This document shows, piece by piece, positions 1 to 10,287 of a stretch of DNA of 64,000 nucleotides (positions within the stretch are counted from its first letter, which is position 1; the number at the start of each line of letters is the position of its first letter). A program made the position numbers and the translations under genes. This stretch comes from Symbiodinium sp. CCMP2592 (lineage: Eukaryota; Sar; Dinophyceae; Suessiales; Symbiodiniaceae). The stretch is from positions 257,511-321,510 of the forward strand of contig CAJNDT010000580.1 in the NCBI GenBank assembly GCA_905221615.1. Direction: 5' to 3'. The notes beneath the pieces were generated by a model. That model was given only the letters and a program-made list of their open reading frames with translations, made no database searches and was not told the origin of the DNA.

Positions 1-73
1 TTCGAGGCCCATTCTACCATAGGTATATATAATAAGGAGCCCCCCAAATTGTTCTTATCGAAGCCCCTATAGT
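1..73. mobile_element. Family B fold-back element, right half, cut by window edge
   Basis: The segment matches the 3' half of family B: a TAATAAGGA-type core, CCCCCCAAA, then a terminal AAGCCCCTATA. The left arm would lie outside the window, so length and target site cannot be judged. Confidence 0.45.
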
Positions 74-762
74 TCCCGGTCCTAAAACTAGGATACCCAG
101 TAACCTAAGAATAAAAAGGCCTCTCTTTTTTGGTATTGGGTAACTTTATAAGGAACCTAGGACTACAAAAAGGGAATAAGGGTACTACTGGGCATCCTAG
201 AAAAAACACTGAAGCCAGACCTCGAGGGCATGGAAGATGGCGCCAATGCGAAGGAGCTGCTGGTAGATGTGATCGAGAATCCTCCCAAAAGGAGTTGGGG
301 CTTGGGTGGGGAAGGGGGGTGGGTAGGGTTTGAGGGTTTAATGGTATAGGCTGATGGGATTTAATTGCTTTTGGGTCGACCTGGCTGCGGAAGTCCTGAA
401 CAAAACAGGCGTCTCGCTGCACTTGGCATCAAACGCGACCGCCTCAAGGAATAGGGGAGTGGAAGATTCATGATGTCAGGGCTTTCGAGCTTTAACTCAT
501 GGTTTGGGGTTTCAGGGCTTAGGATACTCTCGTTTGAGCGTTCTAGGCTTTGGGATTTGGCGTTTCAGCTTCATCGCTTCTGAGATGTAAGGATCCGGGT
601 TGTTGTTTGGGGGGCGTCGTATCTATCAGGAGCTCATGTATGCGATGCTCTTGATTGGCTGCCATGTTGAGGGTTGAAGATCTAGAGCCTATAGAGTTTA
701 GGTTCAGAGTTTGGGGGTGTAGGATCTGTAGGGCCTAGAAACCTTAAACCGTAGGCCCTAAA

Positions 763-942
763 CTCACAAACCTAAACCCTAAACCCTAGAAACCCTGAAC
801 CCCAAACCTAGCGGCGGCTCAAAAGTTCGTGCCTGATCATGACAAGCCTCGTGGAAGCCCTTGCGAGCCGAGCCATCAAATTTCAGCGCATAGACCAGGG
901 TCTCTTATTGCCCATGTAGGGTTTAGGGTTTAGGGTTTGGGG
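763..942. repeat. Degenerate telomere-like repeats, two orientations
   Basis: CCCTAAAC-type units lie around 763-815 and TTTAGGGT-type units around 917-940. The copies are imperfect and change orientation within 150 bp, so this is not a chromosome end. It is typical of the background of the whole window. Confidence 0.7.
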
Positions 943-1083
943 CTATAGGCCCCATACGGTTGATGATATGAATCCTGCATTCCCCATAATAAGGAATATA
1001 CCATAATTCCCATAGTTTAGGTTCCGTAAGGTAATGCAGGATTTATATCATCAACAGTAGTATTTCCTTGTTGGGATTCATCA
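943..1083. mobile_element. Family C remnant interrupted by a family F element
   Basis: The left arm of a C element (CTATAGGCCCCATA) stops at 956 and continues after the F insertion as TAGTATTTCC...GGGATTCAT. Removing F and one TA gives a sequence that matches other C copies. The right half of this C copy is not recognisable. Confidence 0.6.
957..1057. mobile_element. Family F fold-back element, copy 1 (TA target)
   Basis: This is a 101-bp palindrome. It begins CGGTTGATGAT, ends in the near inverse, and continues inward as AATCCTGCATT / AATGCAGGATT. TA flanks both sides (955-956 and 1058-1059). The element has no coding capacity. TA duplication with a matching inverted repeat is the pattern of Tc1/mariner-derived MITEs; the superfamily is inferred. 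Confidence 0.75.
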
Positions 1084-1171
1084 CCTTCCCTAGACACCCG
1101 CATATAGTGGCTCTAAGGATATCCTCATAGAATAACTCCCTCACTGAAATCCTGATAGGTATACTCATAGG

Positions 1172-1261
1172 CCATAGGCCCCATCGTACTTTTTTTTGGG
1201 GGGATTACCTTGTAGGAGTCTAAATATGAACCCCAAAAAGGAACGATAATGGGGCCTATGG
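1172..1261. mobile_element. Family C fold-back element
   Basis: The inverted arms are CCATAGGCCCCATCG and its near complement ending GGGGCCTATGG, around a core with TAGGAGTCTAAATATGAACC. The right end is followed by TA as in other C copies. The left outer bases are degenerate. Confidence 0.7.
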
Positions 1262-3106
1262 GTAGGGTGGATGGAGTGGGCGGGGCGGGTGGGTGCGTCG
1301 ACTGAGGTGTCGGGTTCTGCAAGGCACAGGTTTTAGGCTGTGAACTCGAGTACTCGACATGCATGCTCTTTGTGTGTGCAGAACAAGAACTGTATCTCCA
1401 TGAGACAGATGCCGTCCGATCCAAAACAGAGACAACAACTGAAGCCTGCACTGTGCACCAAAAGTCATTACCACTTCCACCGACTTTCCTTACGGCCTTG
1501 CTGGCCTTGATTCAGCATGGAGGGGAAGGTTTTAGATGGAAGTAGGTATCCAGAACTATCGACGAAATTCGCGTCTCTCGTCCCAGAACTTGCCGCTGCT
1601 ACAGTTGCAAGATATCAGAAGCCGGAGGAACATACGACGATGTTACTTCCGGAGAGCTGCTAACTAGACGCAACTCCCCTTAGCAGCAAGGTAAGCAAAT
1701 CTATCCTCTTTTACAGGAAAACGAGTAATGAAACCAGAACCTCCCTGCAAAAAAACAACAACCCAAGAGCGTAAATGTACCAGAGCCGACATAAAGACAA
1801 AAGGTTGGGCATTGGACAACTCAGCCAGTACACTGTAGACGATGTCAGTTGCACGGCCCCTCCCCCTGACTTCTAGGCAGTCGCTCAACTGCAGGGCCCT
1901 TGCAGCACGAAAACCACCTAACCATAAACTCATAAACTTCACAAGCCCTATGTCCAGAATGCCCTAAGCCACAACAGCATTCAGCCGCACCACCTCAACA
2001 CTAGACCCCACACGCTAGTTGCCGCCTTAGAACCAACAAACTTCTGCGGCAGACACCCCGGGCACCCAAAAGCAATTGAGTAAATGGTACTTGGAGGGCC
2101 CTGGTCAATCCCAAGCCCTGGTAATTCCCAAGCCCTCCGCACCTCAAGCCCCTGGGGTGCGGAGCGCCAGGCGTCAGATGTGTTGGCCGCACCTATCAGC
2201 GAACGATGGCTGTGAGGGTTTCGAGGTTCAGAATCTTAGCTTTGGGTTCAGGGTATCAGGGGTTTTGAGAGCTGAGGGTTGTAGGGTGCAAGGACAAAAA
2301 TGACTAGATGGTAGAAGTCCGGAGGTGCATGGGCCTCGCTTTAGCAGCATACACAGTCAATCTATGCCAATGCTGTGTGAACAACAGATGGCAGCCAGCC
2401 AACCCTCCAACTGAAGCAAACAAGCAGAGCAACCAGTAGGGTTTAGGGTTTACTTGGAGGGCGTCTCTGTCACTGTCGAACTGCAAATTTGAAACCCCTC
2501 TCTCACATAAACGCTTTCTCCCAAAAGCCAGACCAAGCATGTTCCTCGGGGTCTCCACAGGAAGCTGAGCCTCAACTAGAGCTCAAATCTCTGCAGAACG
2601 ACACAAATCGGGCCTTGCGACTTAATATGGTAGTCAATGTAGCCTAGTATTTGCGATGATCACTGTCTGTTCACTTAACGGGTAAGCATTGAATCAAAAC
2701 CGGGACAGGCCGGCTAAGTATTGGGGCAGCCCAGAACTCGATCCTGACCCTTGATACCTACTGCTGTTGAGCAAAACGAACATGGACTATAAGGAACGTT
2801 GGATAAGTGCCTTCGTGCCGAATCAGGCATGGCAGGATTTAGCCCAACAGCGGGACTGGCTGCTAACTTAAAACCCTGCTTCCTGAACCCATCCCGCATC
2901 CCTGATCATCTGATTCCACGACCCTAAATGAACCCCAAACCCCTACCTAAAACCTGATCAACACCGAAGTCTTTGCAACTCCTAAACCCCTACCCCAAGC
3001 CCCCACACCCTAAACAACTGCAACAAAAAGACAAGACCGTGCACCTGGAGACGACTGGTGAAGATGCCACGAGAAGATGAGGAAGGGATCCGACCTAGGG
3101 AGCTTC
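1262..3106. other. No recognisable gene or structured repeat
   Basis: About 1.8 kb of mixed-composition DNA with scattered telomere-like octamers (for example near 2440 and 2985-3005). Short open frames occur on both strands, but none has a recognisable domain or exceeds chance length. Confidence 0.5.
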
Positions 3107-3270
3107 CTTTAGGGTTGGGCGGGGGTTTAGGGGTATAGGGGCTTAGGGTTTAGGGAGTTAGGGTTTCGGGGGTTAGGGTTTAGGGAGTTAGGGTTTTTTT
3201 TTTAAAGTGCACTGACCCTTAAAAAAAAAAAAAACCCTAGATCCCTAAACCCTAACTAGGGTTTAGGGAT
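3107..3270. repeat. Telomere-like block with poly-T/poly-A hairpin
   Basis: Five to six TTTAGGG-like units run into a T tract at about 3194-3203. An A tract follows at about 3222-3235, and then CCCTAAACCCTAA. The two halves are inverted, so this part could fold on itself around AAGTGCACT. Confidence 0.7.
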
Positions 3271-3397
3271 TTAAGGCTTAAGGGGATGATTAAGGCTTTT
3301 TAGGGTTGTTTATTTGTCATCTCAGGCGGGGGTTCAGGGATTCAGGGTTTGCAGTGTAGGGGGGTTCAGGGGGCGTTTCCCTGGTGTAGGAGGTTTA

Positions 3398-3566
3398 CCC
3401 TAAGGCTCCATGTACCCATATATAGTATATACTTGGGCCTTAAAGGGGCTCCGATGTAGGTACTTTGAGGCCTAAGTGTATACTATATGGTTACATGGAG
3501 CCTTTTTTTCAAGATGGCAGAACTCAGTGAGTGCACACAAGTCTTGCATTACATGGAGCCTTAGGG
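3398..3566. mobile_element. Family D fold-back element with duplicated 3' end
   Basis: The element starts CCCTAAGGCTCCATGT and its palindromic partner TTACATGGAGCCTT ends at 3504. The same 14 bases recur at 3549-3562 followed by AGGG. The intervening 44 bp are unrelated, so the outer copy may be the true end. Flanks TTA and TTC agree in two of three bases. Confidence 0.65.
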
Positions 3567-3662
3567 TTCAGGGGGGTACCTTAAACAACGACTCTGGTAC
3601 CCCACATAACTCAAGGCGAGGCTTCGGAGTCTGGTTTCCAGCGGAGCCGGAGGATCACCCTA

Positions 3663-3782
3663 CTTAAAGGGTCATGGGACTTAGTAACTAGAGTTATGAT
3701 TATGGTAACCATACTTATAATTACGTATAACCTCAATTAAGGTACTTATAACCCTACTTACTAAGTCCCATGATCCTTCAAG
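3663..3782. mobile_element. Family E fold-back element, copy 1 (TA target)
   Basis: This 120-bp palindrome has ends CTTAAAGGGTCATGGGAC and GTCCCATGATCCTTCAAG. It is flanked by TA at 3661-3662 and 3783-3784. The AT-rich core contains several ACTTATAA steps. No coding capacity. Confidence 0.75.
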
Positions 3783-3935
3783 TACACTATACCCCCTGAA
3801 CCCTAAACCCTGACAGAATTTGGGGTTGTCATACTATACGCATGGGAGCGAACCCTTAGGCACGACGCCGCCTTTCATATGAATGTTCAAGCCGCTCTCT
3901 TCGGAGTTTAGGGTTTTGGAGATGATGAGCTAGAA

Positions 3936-4070
3936 TAGGGTCCCACAAAAACACATAGGCAAAACTTAGGTTAGGGATATCCCATACAAACCCCCTTATA
4001 AGGAAGCCCAATAAGGTAGGGATATCCCTATAAAATGCTTATGCTTATTATGTGCTTTTTGGGTCCCTAA
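3936..4070. mobile_element. Family G fold-back element, copy 1 (5-bp target TAGAA)
   Basis: Ends are TAGGGTCCCACAAAAACACAT and TGTGCTTTTTGGGTCCCTAA. The direct repeat TAGAA lies immediately outside at 3931-3935 and 4071-4075. The interior carries GATATCCC twice in inverted positions and ATGCTTATGCTTA. Confidence 0.75.
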
Positions 4071-4160
4071 TAGAAGGCCTTGGGGTACGCTACTTGATGC
4101 AACTCGACTGGCTTAGGCTTTCGGGCTCTGTGCTTCAGGTGTGAGGGCTTTAGGACTTAT

Positions 4161-4261
4161 GGGAGTTTCCGAAAATAGGGGACCTTAACATAGTACCCTA
4201 AATAGTAGGATCCTCATTATCGGATCCTTATTATAAGGACCCCTAATTCTCGGAAACTCCC
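4161..4261. mobile_element. Family A fold-back element, copy 1 (4-bp target TTAT)
   Basis: The inverted repeat is GGGAGTTTCCGAAAA / CTCGGAAACTCCC, with an almost palindromic interior centred on repeated GGATCC-TTATTATAAGGA. TTAT is duplicated at 4157-4160 and 4262-4265. Length 101 bp, non-coding. Confidence 0.8.
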
Positions 4262-4329
4262 TTATATCTTTCAAGCTTTTGGGCTTTGGCCCGGGGGGGT
4301 GTATTCCTGTCACGTTGGCTCTCGAGGGT

Positions 4330-4659
4330 CTAGGAGCGTCTAGGATTCCCTAAGGGAAGCAGCTTATGGCGCCGGAAAGGCATTTCCTGTTTGTTTGTTG
4401 GGTCTCCTCCCTTCGTGAGGGGCATGACCTGGGAAAAAATGTGGGAGATAAGCGCTGTAGGTGTCTCCAAGGACGCGGAAATGACCGAGTTCTCCAGGCT
4501 TGCTTGCACATTGGGTCGCAAGTCGTTGAAGATCACGGCACTAACGCCAGTCCAATCAACTACCTTGGGAACTCCATGAATGTGTGCAGATGGAGACTCC
4601 TGAAAGACCAGATCGCAGAGACTTCTGCTGCGTAGCTGTCCAGCGGACGACGAACTCAA
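4330..4659 (-). CDS. Unrecognised open frame, possible exon
   Basis: The minus strand is open for about 109 codons here and slightly further upstream. The translation is soluble-looking (for example HGVPKVVDWTGVSAVIFNDL), but I recognise no family. The plus strand is also open in two frames. Frames of this length are expected by chance in this window, so the call rests only on composition. Confidence 0.15.
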   Translation of the reverse strand: MSSSSAGQLRSRSLCDLVFQESPSAHIHGVPKVVDWTGVSAVIFNDLRPNVQASLENSVISASLETPTALISHIFSQVMPLTKGGDPTNKQEMPFRRHKLLPLGNPRRS

Positions 4660-5092
4660 GGGTCTGCAGCTGGAATTGCGTTCAATGCGCTTCGTGGATC
4701 TCCAACATTTCAGGTTGCAAGCTTGTCAACGCGGCATGCAGCCGGGGCACAACTTCCGCAATTGTATGGCCGTGATCGAAATTCTCCGGCCCTCCGAAGC
4801 TGCTAGAAACTCATTCGACTTGAAGGGGGCTGGCTTGGGGTTTGGCCCTATGGGTCCACGCAACCAATCATCATATACTCCCTCATCGCATTTAAGCACT
4901 AACATTAGGATGCCGATTGTCATCCCTTTCAATACCTCCAACACCCCAACTCCGGCCATCTCTGGCTCAGCTGTAGGGTTTAGGGATTCCGGATTAGGAT
5001 GTAAGGTCTACAAGGCCTAGAGTAGAATCCGTATCCGGAAGTGGAATGCATGCAAATCATAACATACTTGCTCAGTTTCCTCGGGGAACTAA

Positions 5093-5190
5093 AAGTTAAC
5101 CTTGTGGATTATGTGTTAGATTCTTGCACCCACTTACTCTACCAGTTAACCTTGCGGATTTGTCTTGGATTCTGGCACCCGCTACTTGTA
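5093..5190. repeat. Two-copy tandem duplication, about 50 bp
   Basis: AGTTAACCTTGTGGATT...GATTCTTGCACCCACTTACT is followed directly by a diverged second copy, AGTTAACCTTGCGGATT...GATTCTGGCACCCGCTACT. Several substitutions and small indels separate the copies. Confidence 0.65.
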
Positions 5191-5436
5191 CCAAGTCGAA
5201 CCGCTGCATGCCTGAAAACCCCTCATCTCGAACCAAGCCCACCCTGGGGCCGCCGCAGAGCACCTGGGTCGTAAGCCCTTGGCGGGTACTGTTCGTGGCA
5301 GTCTTGGTGATAGAGTTGCGGGTACCACCGGAACCATACAAAACCCTGAACCCTAAACCCTAAACCTTAACCTTCAGAGACTGCTTCGGATTTCGGTTCG
5401 TGGCGGAGCTATGGGTTGGGGTTGGTGACTTAGCAA

Positions 5437-5508
5437 GTATAGCTCTTTTTTGGGGTTCATATTTAGAACCCTATAAGGTGATCCCAAAAAGGAACTACTT
5501 TGGGGCCT
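5437..5508. mobile_element. Family C fold-back element, left end degraded
   Basis: TTTTTTGGGGTTCATATTTAGAACCCTATAAGGTGATCCCAAAAAGG carries the C core, followed by the right arm GAACTACTTTGGGGCCTTTG. The outer left arm is not recognisable. Confidence 0.6.
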
Positions 5509-5509
5509 T

Positions 5510-6351
5510 TGCGTATGGAGCACTTTGCTATGAATGGGAACCTCAAGAACTTCTTCGACCGCCTTATTAATAATTGCTTTGCCACTCTTACAACACAACT
5601 AGTAGCGAAAGGGGTGTGTTCACTGTGGCCCTGGGCTTGCGGCTGTAGTCTTTAGATACTCATGTTCGCTAAAGACTGAAGATGGTTTGAAGGGGCAGTT
5701 ATTTGTTGAAGGGATATACAAAAACAACTTCAAAGGCCACCCGACAGCTGAAGTCAGGGTGGATTCAAGGCCATCCCACAAATATAGAAAACAACACCCG
5801 GATGTCGGCCACTTGTTTGCCTGTAGTTGGGTTTATATATGATCGTGATAATTAGTGCTGGAGATGAACCCTACGGGAGCATATGAGGATTAATTATCAG
5901 GTGCTGAGAAAATAGATAGGCCTTTGAGCCTATTGTCCTGGTCAGCACAGGGCAAAAGGTGTGGTTTCTTATCGCGAGAAGAATCCCCATTGCAGCCCCC
6001 CAAAAGCAATGCGCGCATCTTGAACCCAACAGGTCTCGAATCCCGGCTGCCCCTAACCCTCAACCCCAGACCTTCGTTCCAAGAGATGTAGGGGAGATTG
6101 AAACCCGCCCTCATACAGACTCACAGTCGCCGGATCCCGAATACAAGGACCCTTAATCTATGAAGAGACCTAATGTCCAACCATCCTGAACTAGATCTTA
6201 AATCCTTACAACGCAAACTTCTCAGAGCTTTATGGCAAGAGGTTTCGAGCCGCAGAACCAACTCGACTGGTTCGAGCGAAAAGATTAACAAATACATGCA
6301 TCGGGACTCTAACGACTGCAAATACTGCATACTTAGGAGTTTAGGGTTCAG
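5510..6351. other. No recognisable gene or structured repeat
   Basis: Mixed sequence with short open frames on both strands and scattered CCCTAA-like motifs. I see no domain, RNA or mobile element here. Confidence 0.5.
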
Positions 6352-6555
6352 GGTTTGGGCCGCATCCGGGCCCAAAGGTCAACCAAGAAAGCTCTCTTTC
6401 TCGCATGCTTGCTGGCAGTGGCACACACGACGAAGCCCTCGTCCGACAAAAGGGTCGGGGGCTCACGGTTGCTTGCTGAACAGAACCCGGCTTACTCAGA
6501 CGCTGTCAAATCCTCAACCTTACACTGGAATCCCGTCTTGTGCTCTATGATGCAG
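6352..6555 (+). CDS. Possible exon, unrecognised; N-terminus signal-peptide-like
   Basis: An open frame of 68 codons sits between an acceptor-like TTCAG (6347-6351) and a donor-like CAG|GTTGCT, in phase 0 at both sides. The translation begins with basic residues, then a hydrophobic run (ALFLACLLAVAH). That resembles a signal peptide but has no ATG at its head. The frame stays open to 6750. No family is recognised and chance is not excluded. Confidence 0.18.
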
Positions 6556-6781
6556 GTTGCTTCAACTGCAAGCTTTATAGAGCTTCAGTGCATCGACCTT
6601 CTCTGCGATTCATCGTGTGATCCCAAGCCCGAAACTCCGAAATCGACCCAAATCTTTCACGGACGTAATGCTCTCACTCTACAGGCTACAGAGACGATAC
6701 AAGAATCGCGCAGCAAAGTGCTTAAGAGCCGGTTTCGAGGGTGCAAATAACCAGACGCCAGGGCCCAAAGCACGTAATATC

Positions 6782-6869
6782 GGGGCCTTAATAATTAGAA
6801 TAGGGTTTGGGGGCCATTCTACTACAATTAGAATAAGGGACCCCCCAAAATATAGCTACGTAAGCCCCT
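6782..6869. mobile_element. Family B fold-back element
   Basis: GGGGCCTTAATAATTAGAA leads into TAGGGTTTGGGGGCC. The inverse half is GGGACCCCCCAAAA...TAAGCCCCT. No clean target duplication is visible. Confidence 0.7.
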
Positions 6870-8115
6870 ATGCTACACTGTTACGCCTTAACCAGCCTTC
6901 TGGAGGTAGCGTCCTTGTAGGGATTTTTGGTTTGGAATCCAAGGCCGGAGAAAGTAGGTTATGTAGGTTATGACAGGTTGAAGGTTTTGGACTGGGAGGC
7001 CTAGGAAGCACTGCAATACCGAATGCCCTTAGAAGGATTTCTGCGCAGCTCGCGATCTGCCAGCACTTGGCTTCTTCTCAAGCACATGGACCTTATTAAA
7101 ACCTAAGGCCTAAGGCTCAAGATGCCCAACACCCTCGTGTAGTATGGTCTTTGGGCCTTACACCCTAAACAACCCAAATGCTCTAAACTCTATGTCCTTT
7201 GAGCCGATTGTAAACTCCAAAAAGTTGGAAACCTAGTTAAGGACAAATCGTGCTGGGATTCCCTTTACTTTGCTCTTAGGGATTGAGGCTATCGGGCTTC
7301 TAGCTTTTAGGCTTCTGCTGTAAGAGCTTGAGGGATTGCTACGAGCTGGGCTCCGGTGCGCTCCGCTCAGCATGAGATCTTTGAAGCGCTTCATTCTCTG
7401 CAAGGAGATCACGGATCCTTCGGCATCATGGTAACTTGCAAAAAAGATTTGGGTGTGTGTGTATATATATATGTAGGGTTTATGGTATGCTACATATTAG
7501 ATTGGGGTTGGTTTGTGGCTTCTTCAAGTGGTTGGGGTCCCTGTACGGTTTGAGGGATGCTACAGTGATTACAGTGATCCTTCGGCATCCCTTTGTGTTT
7601 GTCCAAAACAATAGCATGATAGGCCGCTAAAACTTCACCCGGCCGTGCGCCGAAATCTTCAGCCCCAAACCCTATAAATCATCCGAATATGAACCCTAAG
7701 CCCTGATATGAACCTTCAGCCCTAAATCCTATGAACCCCTACATAAACCGTTCAACCTTAAAGCTCAAACCCTCCACCCAGGCGCATCGAGCTCTGGGAT
7801 TTTGCCTCAAACCCTGCGCTGGAGAATGTCAGAGACTGAACCGCTCCTCAAACCGTCAACTCTGACCCTAACACCATAATAGCCTGCAAAACCTTAAAAC
7901 CTCTAATCTCCGAGGCGCTGAATATCCAAAAGCCTTCAAACCTGATTCTCCTAAACCCCAAAAGCCTCTTATCTCCTGAACCCCGAAACCCTGAAACATT
8001 GCATGTCCAACCCAAAACCCCCTTGTCTCCTCAACCCAGAAACCCTGAAACTTTCCTGAAACATTGAATGTCCAAAACCTCAAAAGCCCTGATCTCCTAA
8101 ACCCTCAATACTTTA
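6870..8115. other. Non-coding background with a lone family I arm
   Basis: Near 7208-7232 the string TGTAAACTCCAAAAAGTTGGA matches one arm of family I; no second arm is found. A short TG/TA run lies at 7450-7472. From 7660 to 8110 CCCTAAA-like and CCTGAAACC-like units are frequent. No gene is supported. Confidence 0.45.
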
Positions 8116-8205
8116 CCCTAAGGCCCCAAAGTAGTTCCTTTTTGGGGCTCATATATAGAATCCTATAAGATACTCCCAAAAAGGAACTACTTTGGGGCCT
8201 TTGGG
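8116..8205. mobile_element. Family C fold-back element (TA target)
   Basis: This 90-bp palindrome carries AAGGCCCCAAAGTAGTTCC and the inverse GGAACTACTTTGGGGCCTT. It starts CCCTAAGG, ends CCTTTGGG, and is flanked by TA on both sides (8114-8115 and 8206-8207). Confidence 0.8.
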
Positions 8206-8216
8206 TAGACCTTGGA

Positions 8217-8451
8217 TAGGGGCCCCAAAAAAGAACAAGAGCAAGAACTAGGATAGGGATATCCCATATAAACCCCCTTAAAAGGAAGCCCAATAAGGTA
8301 GGGACATCCCGGTAAAATGCTTATGCTTATGTGCTTTTCTGGGCTTTTGAGTAACCAGGGAGAAAAAATGTAAACGTTCATTTCATAATGGTTCCTTTTC
8401 GAAAAAAGTATTAATGTATGGTACTCCAAAGCCCAGTTTTTGGGTCCCTAA
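8217..8451. mobile_element. Family G fold-back element, copy 2, split by a nested element
   Basis: The left arm is TAGGGGCCCCAAAAAAG and the right end is TTTTTGGGTCCCTA, with the G core GATATCCC and GCTTATGCTTATGTGC between. The right arm is interrupted at 8339-8436. Flanks TTGGA and ATGGA match in four of five bases. Confidence 0.7.
8339..8436. mobile_element. Family N fold-back element nested in G (4-bp target TTTT)
   Basis: The inverted repeats CTGGGCTTTTGAGTA and TACTCCAAAGCCCAG match at 14 of 15 positions. TTTT is repeated on both sides. Without the insert and one TTTT, the host reads GTGCTTTTTGGGTCCC as in other G copies. Only this copy is seen. Confidence 0.7.
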
Positions 8452-8520
8452 ATGGAGCCAGTCAGTGCAACCAGAGAGCTGCACTCGGCAGAGTTTCACC
8501 TGACTCGCCGCTGTCAAGGG

Positions 8521-8655
8521 CTCAGGGTCAGGGGTTTAGGGTTTAGTGGTTTAGGGTCTTAGGGTTTAGGGCTTTAGGGTTTAAGGTTTAGGGTTTTAGG
8601 GTTTATGTGTTCAGGGTTTGGGGCTTTGAGGTTTAAGGGCTCAGAGTCTAGGCAA
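8521..8655 (+). repeat. Telomere-like TTTAGGG block
   Basis: About a dozen TTTAGGG-like units with 1-2 base variants (TTTAGTGG, CTTAGGG, TTTAAGG). The block is too degenerate for an active telomere and is internal to the window. Confidence 0.75.
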
Positions 8656-9492
8656 AGGGCCTAAGGCGAGGCCTTACATGGAGGAAGGTTACATGCACCC
8701 TGCCCTACAGCCATATCAACGATACATTGAATTTCCGACTGTTGCCTTCCTCTCGCTACTCTATGGTCTTAGGATGTTTTTGGGTTTATAGGTCTTTGGT
8801 GTTTGGAGTTTAGCGGTTTCTGTGTCAGCTTTCAACGTGAGCATAAGCCCGACGGGAGTTGAGAGTCCTGTCCTGCAATTCTTGGACCCGTCGGGAAGAC
8901 CTACTAACTCGAAAGCGATGTAGTCGCACCTTACAATCCATCCTCCCGCAGTCTAAAAAAGTTCAAAAAACATGGTTCAGACTCCTATATCATCGTATCC
9001 TAGATGCAGCTAGGACCCTTCTTAATCGAATGACCCAACTAACCACACAAACCCACCGAGGCCAGCCGAGTACAACGGCCGCCACATTGTGATTGATTGG
9101 GCCCGAAGTCCTCAAAGCCTCAACACCCGGATGACGAAACTCCCGCAAGACGCGGCACTCTCAGCCACACCCGAGAAAACGAAGCGAAACAGGAACATGA
9201 CGTGCTACTCTTGAAAGCCTGAGCCCTTCACCCAAAATCTATCAACAGCAGCCCCGCCTCACACGTACTCACGCCACAAAACCATCCGAACCCCAGGCCC
9301 AAGACAAACAGCCCCGGCTGTCAGATAAGCTTCCGAAATGTCAGCCCCAGACGAAACCAAATAAATCCCCAAACCCCAAAACCATAACAATATTATCAAC
9401 AGCCTCGCTTTGTGTTTTCCTAAGACCTAAGCGTGGCAAGAATCAGGACAAAAAAGCCGACACGTGCCTGGTTTGCGCAATTGTACGAGTTG

Positions 9493-9568
9493 CCCATAGG
9501 CCCCATACTACTTCCTTTTGGGGTTACCCTATAGGATTCTAGATATGAACCCCAAAAAGGGACTACTA
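9493..9568. mobile_element. Family C element, right arm broken by F and an AGT array
   Basis: CCCATAGGCCCCATACTAC...TTACCCTATAGGATTCTAGATATGAACC...AAAAGGGACTACTA is a C copy up to its right arm. It then runs into the F element at 9569. The expected TGGGGCCTATGGG end is missing; an AGT microsatellite follows F instead. Confidence 0.7.
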
Positions 9569-9667
9569 CGGTTGATGATATAAATCCTGCATTACCCATA
9601 ATACAGAACATACCATAATTCCCATAGATTACGGTCCTTAAGGTAATGCAGGATTTATATCATCAGC

Positions 9668-9669
<2 letters not shown>
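9569..9669. mobile_element. Family F fold-back element, copy 2 (TA target)
   Basis: CGGTTGATGATATAAATCC and its inverse bound a 101-bp palindrome, with TA at 9567-9568 and 9670-9671. Its interior matches copy 1 closely (CATAATACAGAACATACC region). Confidence 0.75.
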
Positions 9670-10020
<351 letters not shown>

Positions 10021-10061
10021 CCCTACGCGCCCTTATTTGATCGCAGGTCAAACTGCTTCAC

Positions 10062-10113
10062 GGGGGTGGGGGGGGTGGGGGGTGGGGGGGGGGTTGGGGT
10101 GGGTGGGGGGGTT
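10062..10113 (+). repeat. G-rich tract, G-quadruplex potential
   Basis: Runs of 4-10 G separated by single T or TT give far more than four G-tracts in about 50 bp. It lies only about 40 bp from the AGT array. Confidence 0.8.
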
Positions 10114-10207
10114 TTAACGTCCTGTTCCAAGCACAACATGTGTGACTTCTTCACCGAAGCCTCAACCTTCAGCCTAAACCCTAAACACGACAGCTGAGTT
10201 TGACTTG

Positions 10208-10287
10208 CGCGTATATATCTAGGTGTGTGTATATATGTATATATATACATATATACAGATACATATATATATATATATATATACACC
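10208..10287. repeat. TA/TG microsatellite
   Basis: TATATATC, then GTGTGTGTATATATG, then a long TA run ending in ACACC. Confidence 0.85.

Noticed and set aside
763..815. Chromosome end or telomere
   Set aside because: Units are degenerate, short, and switch orientation within the window interior.
4161..4261. Fold-back elements read as transcription terminators or hairpin RNA genes
   Set aside because: Copies recur with target duplications and no nearby gene; a transposon origin explains them better.
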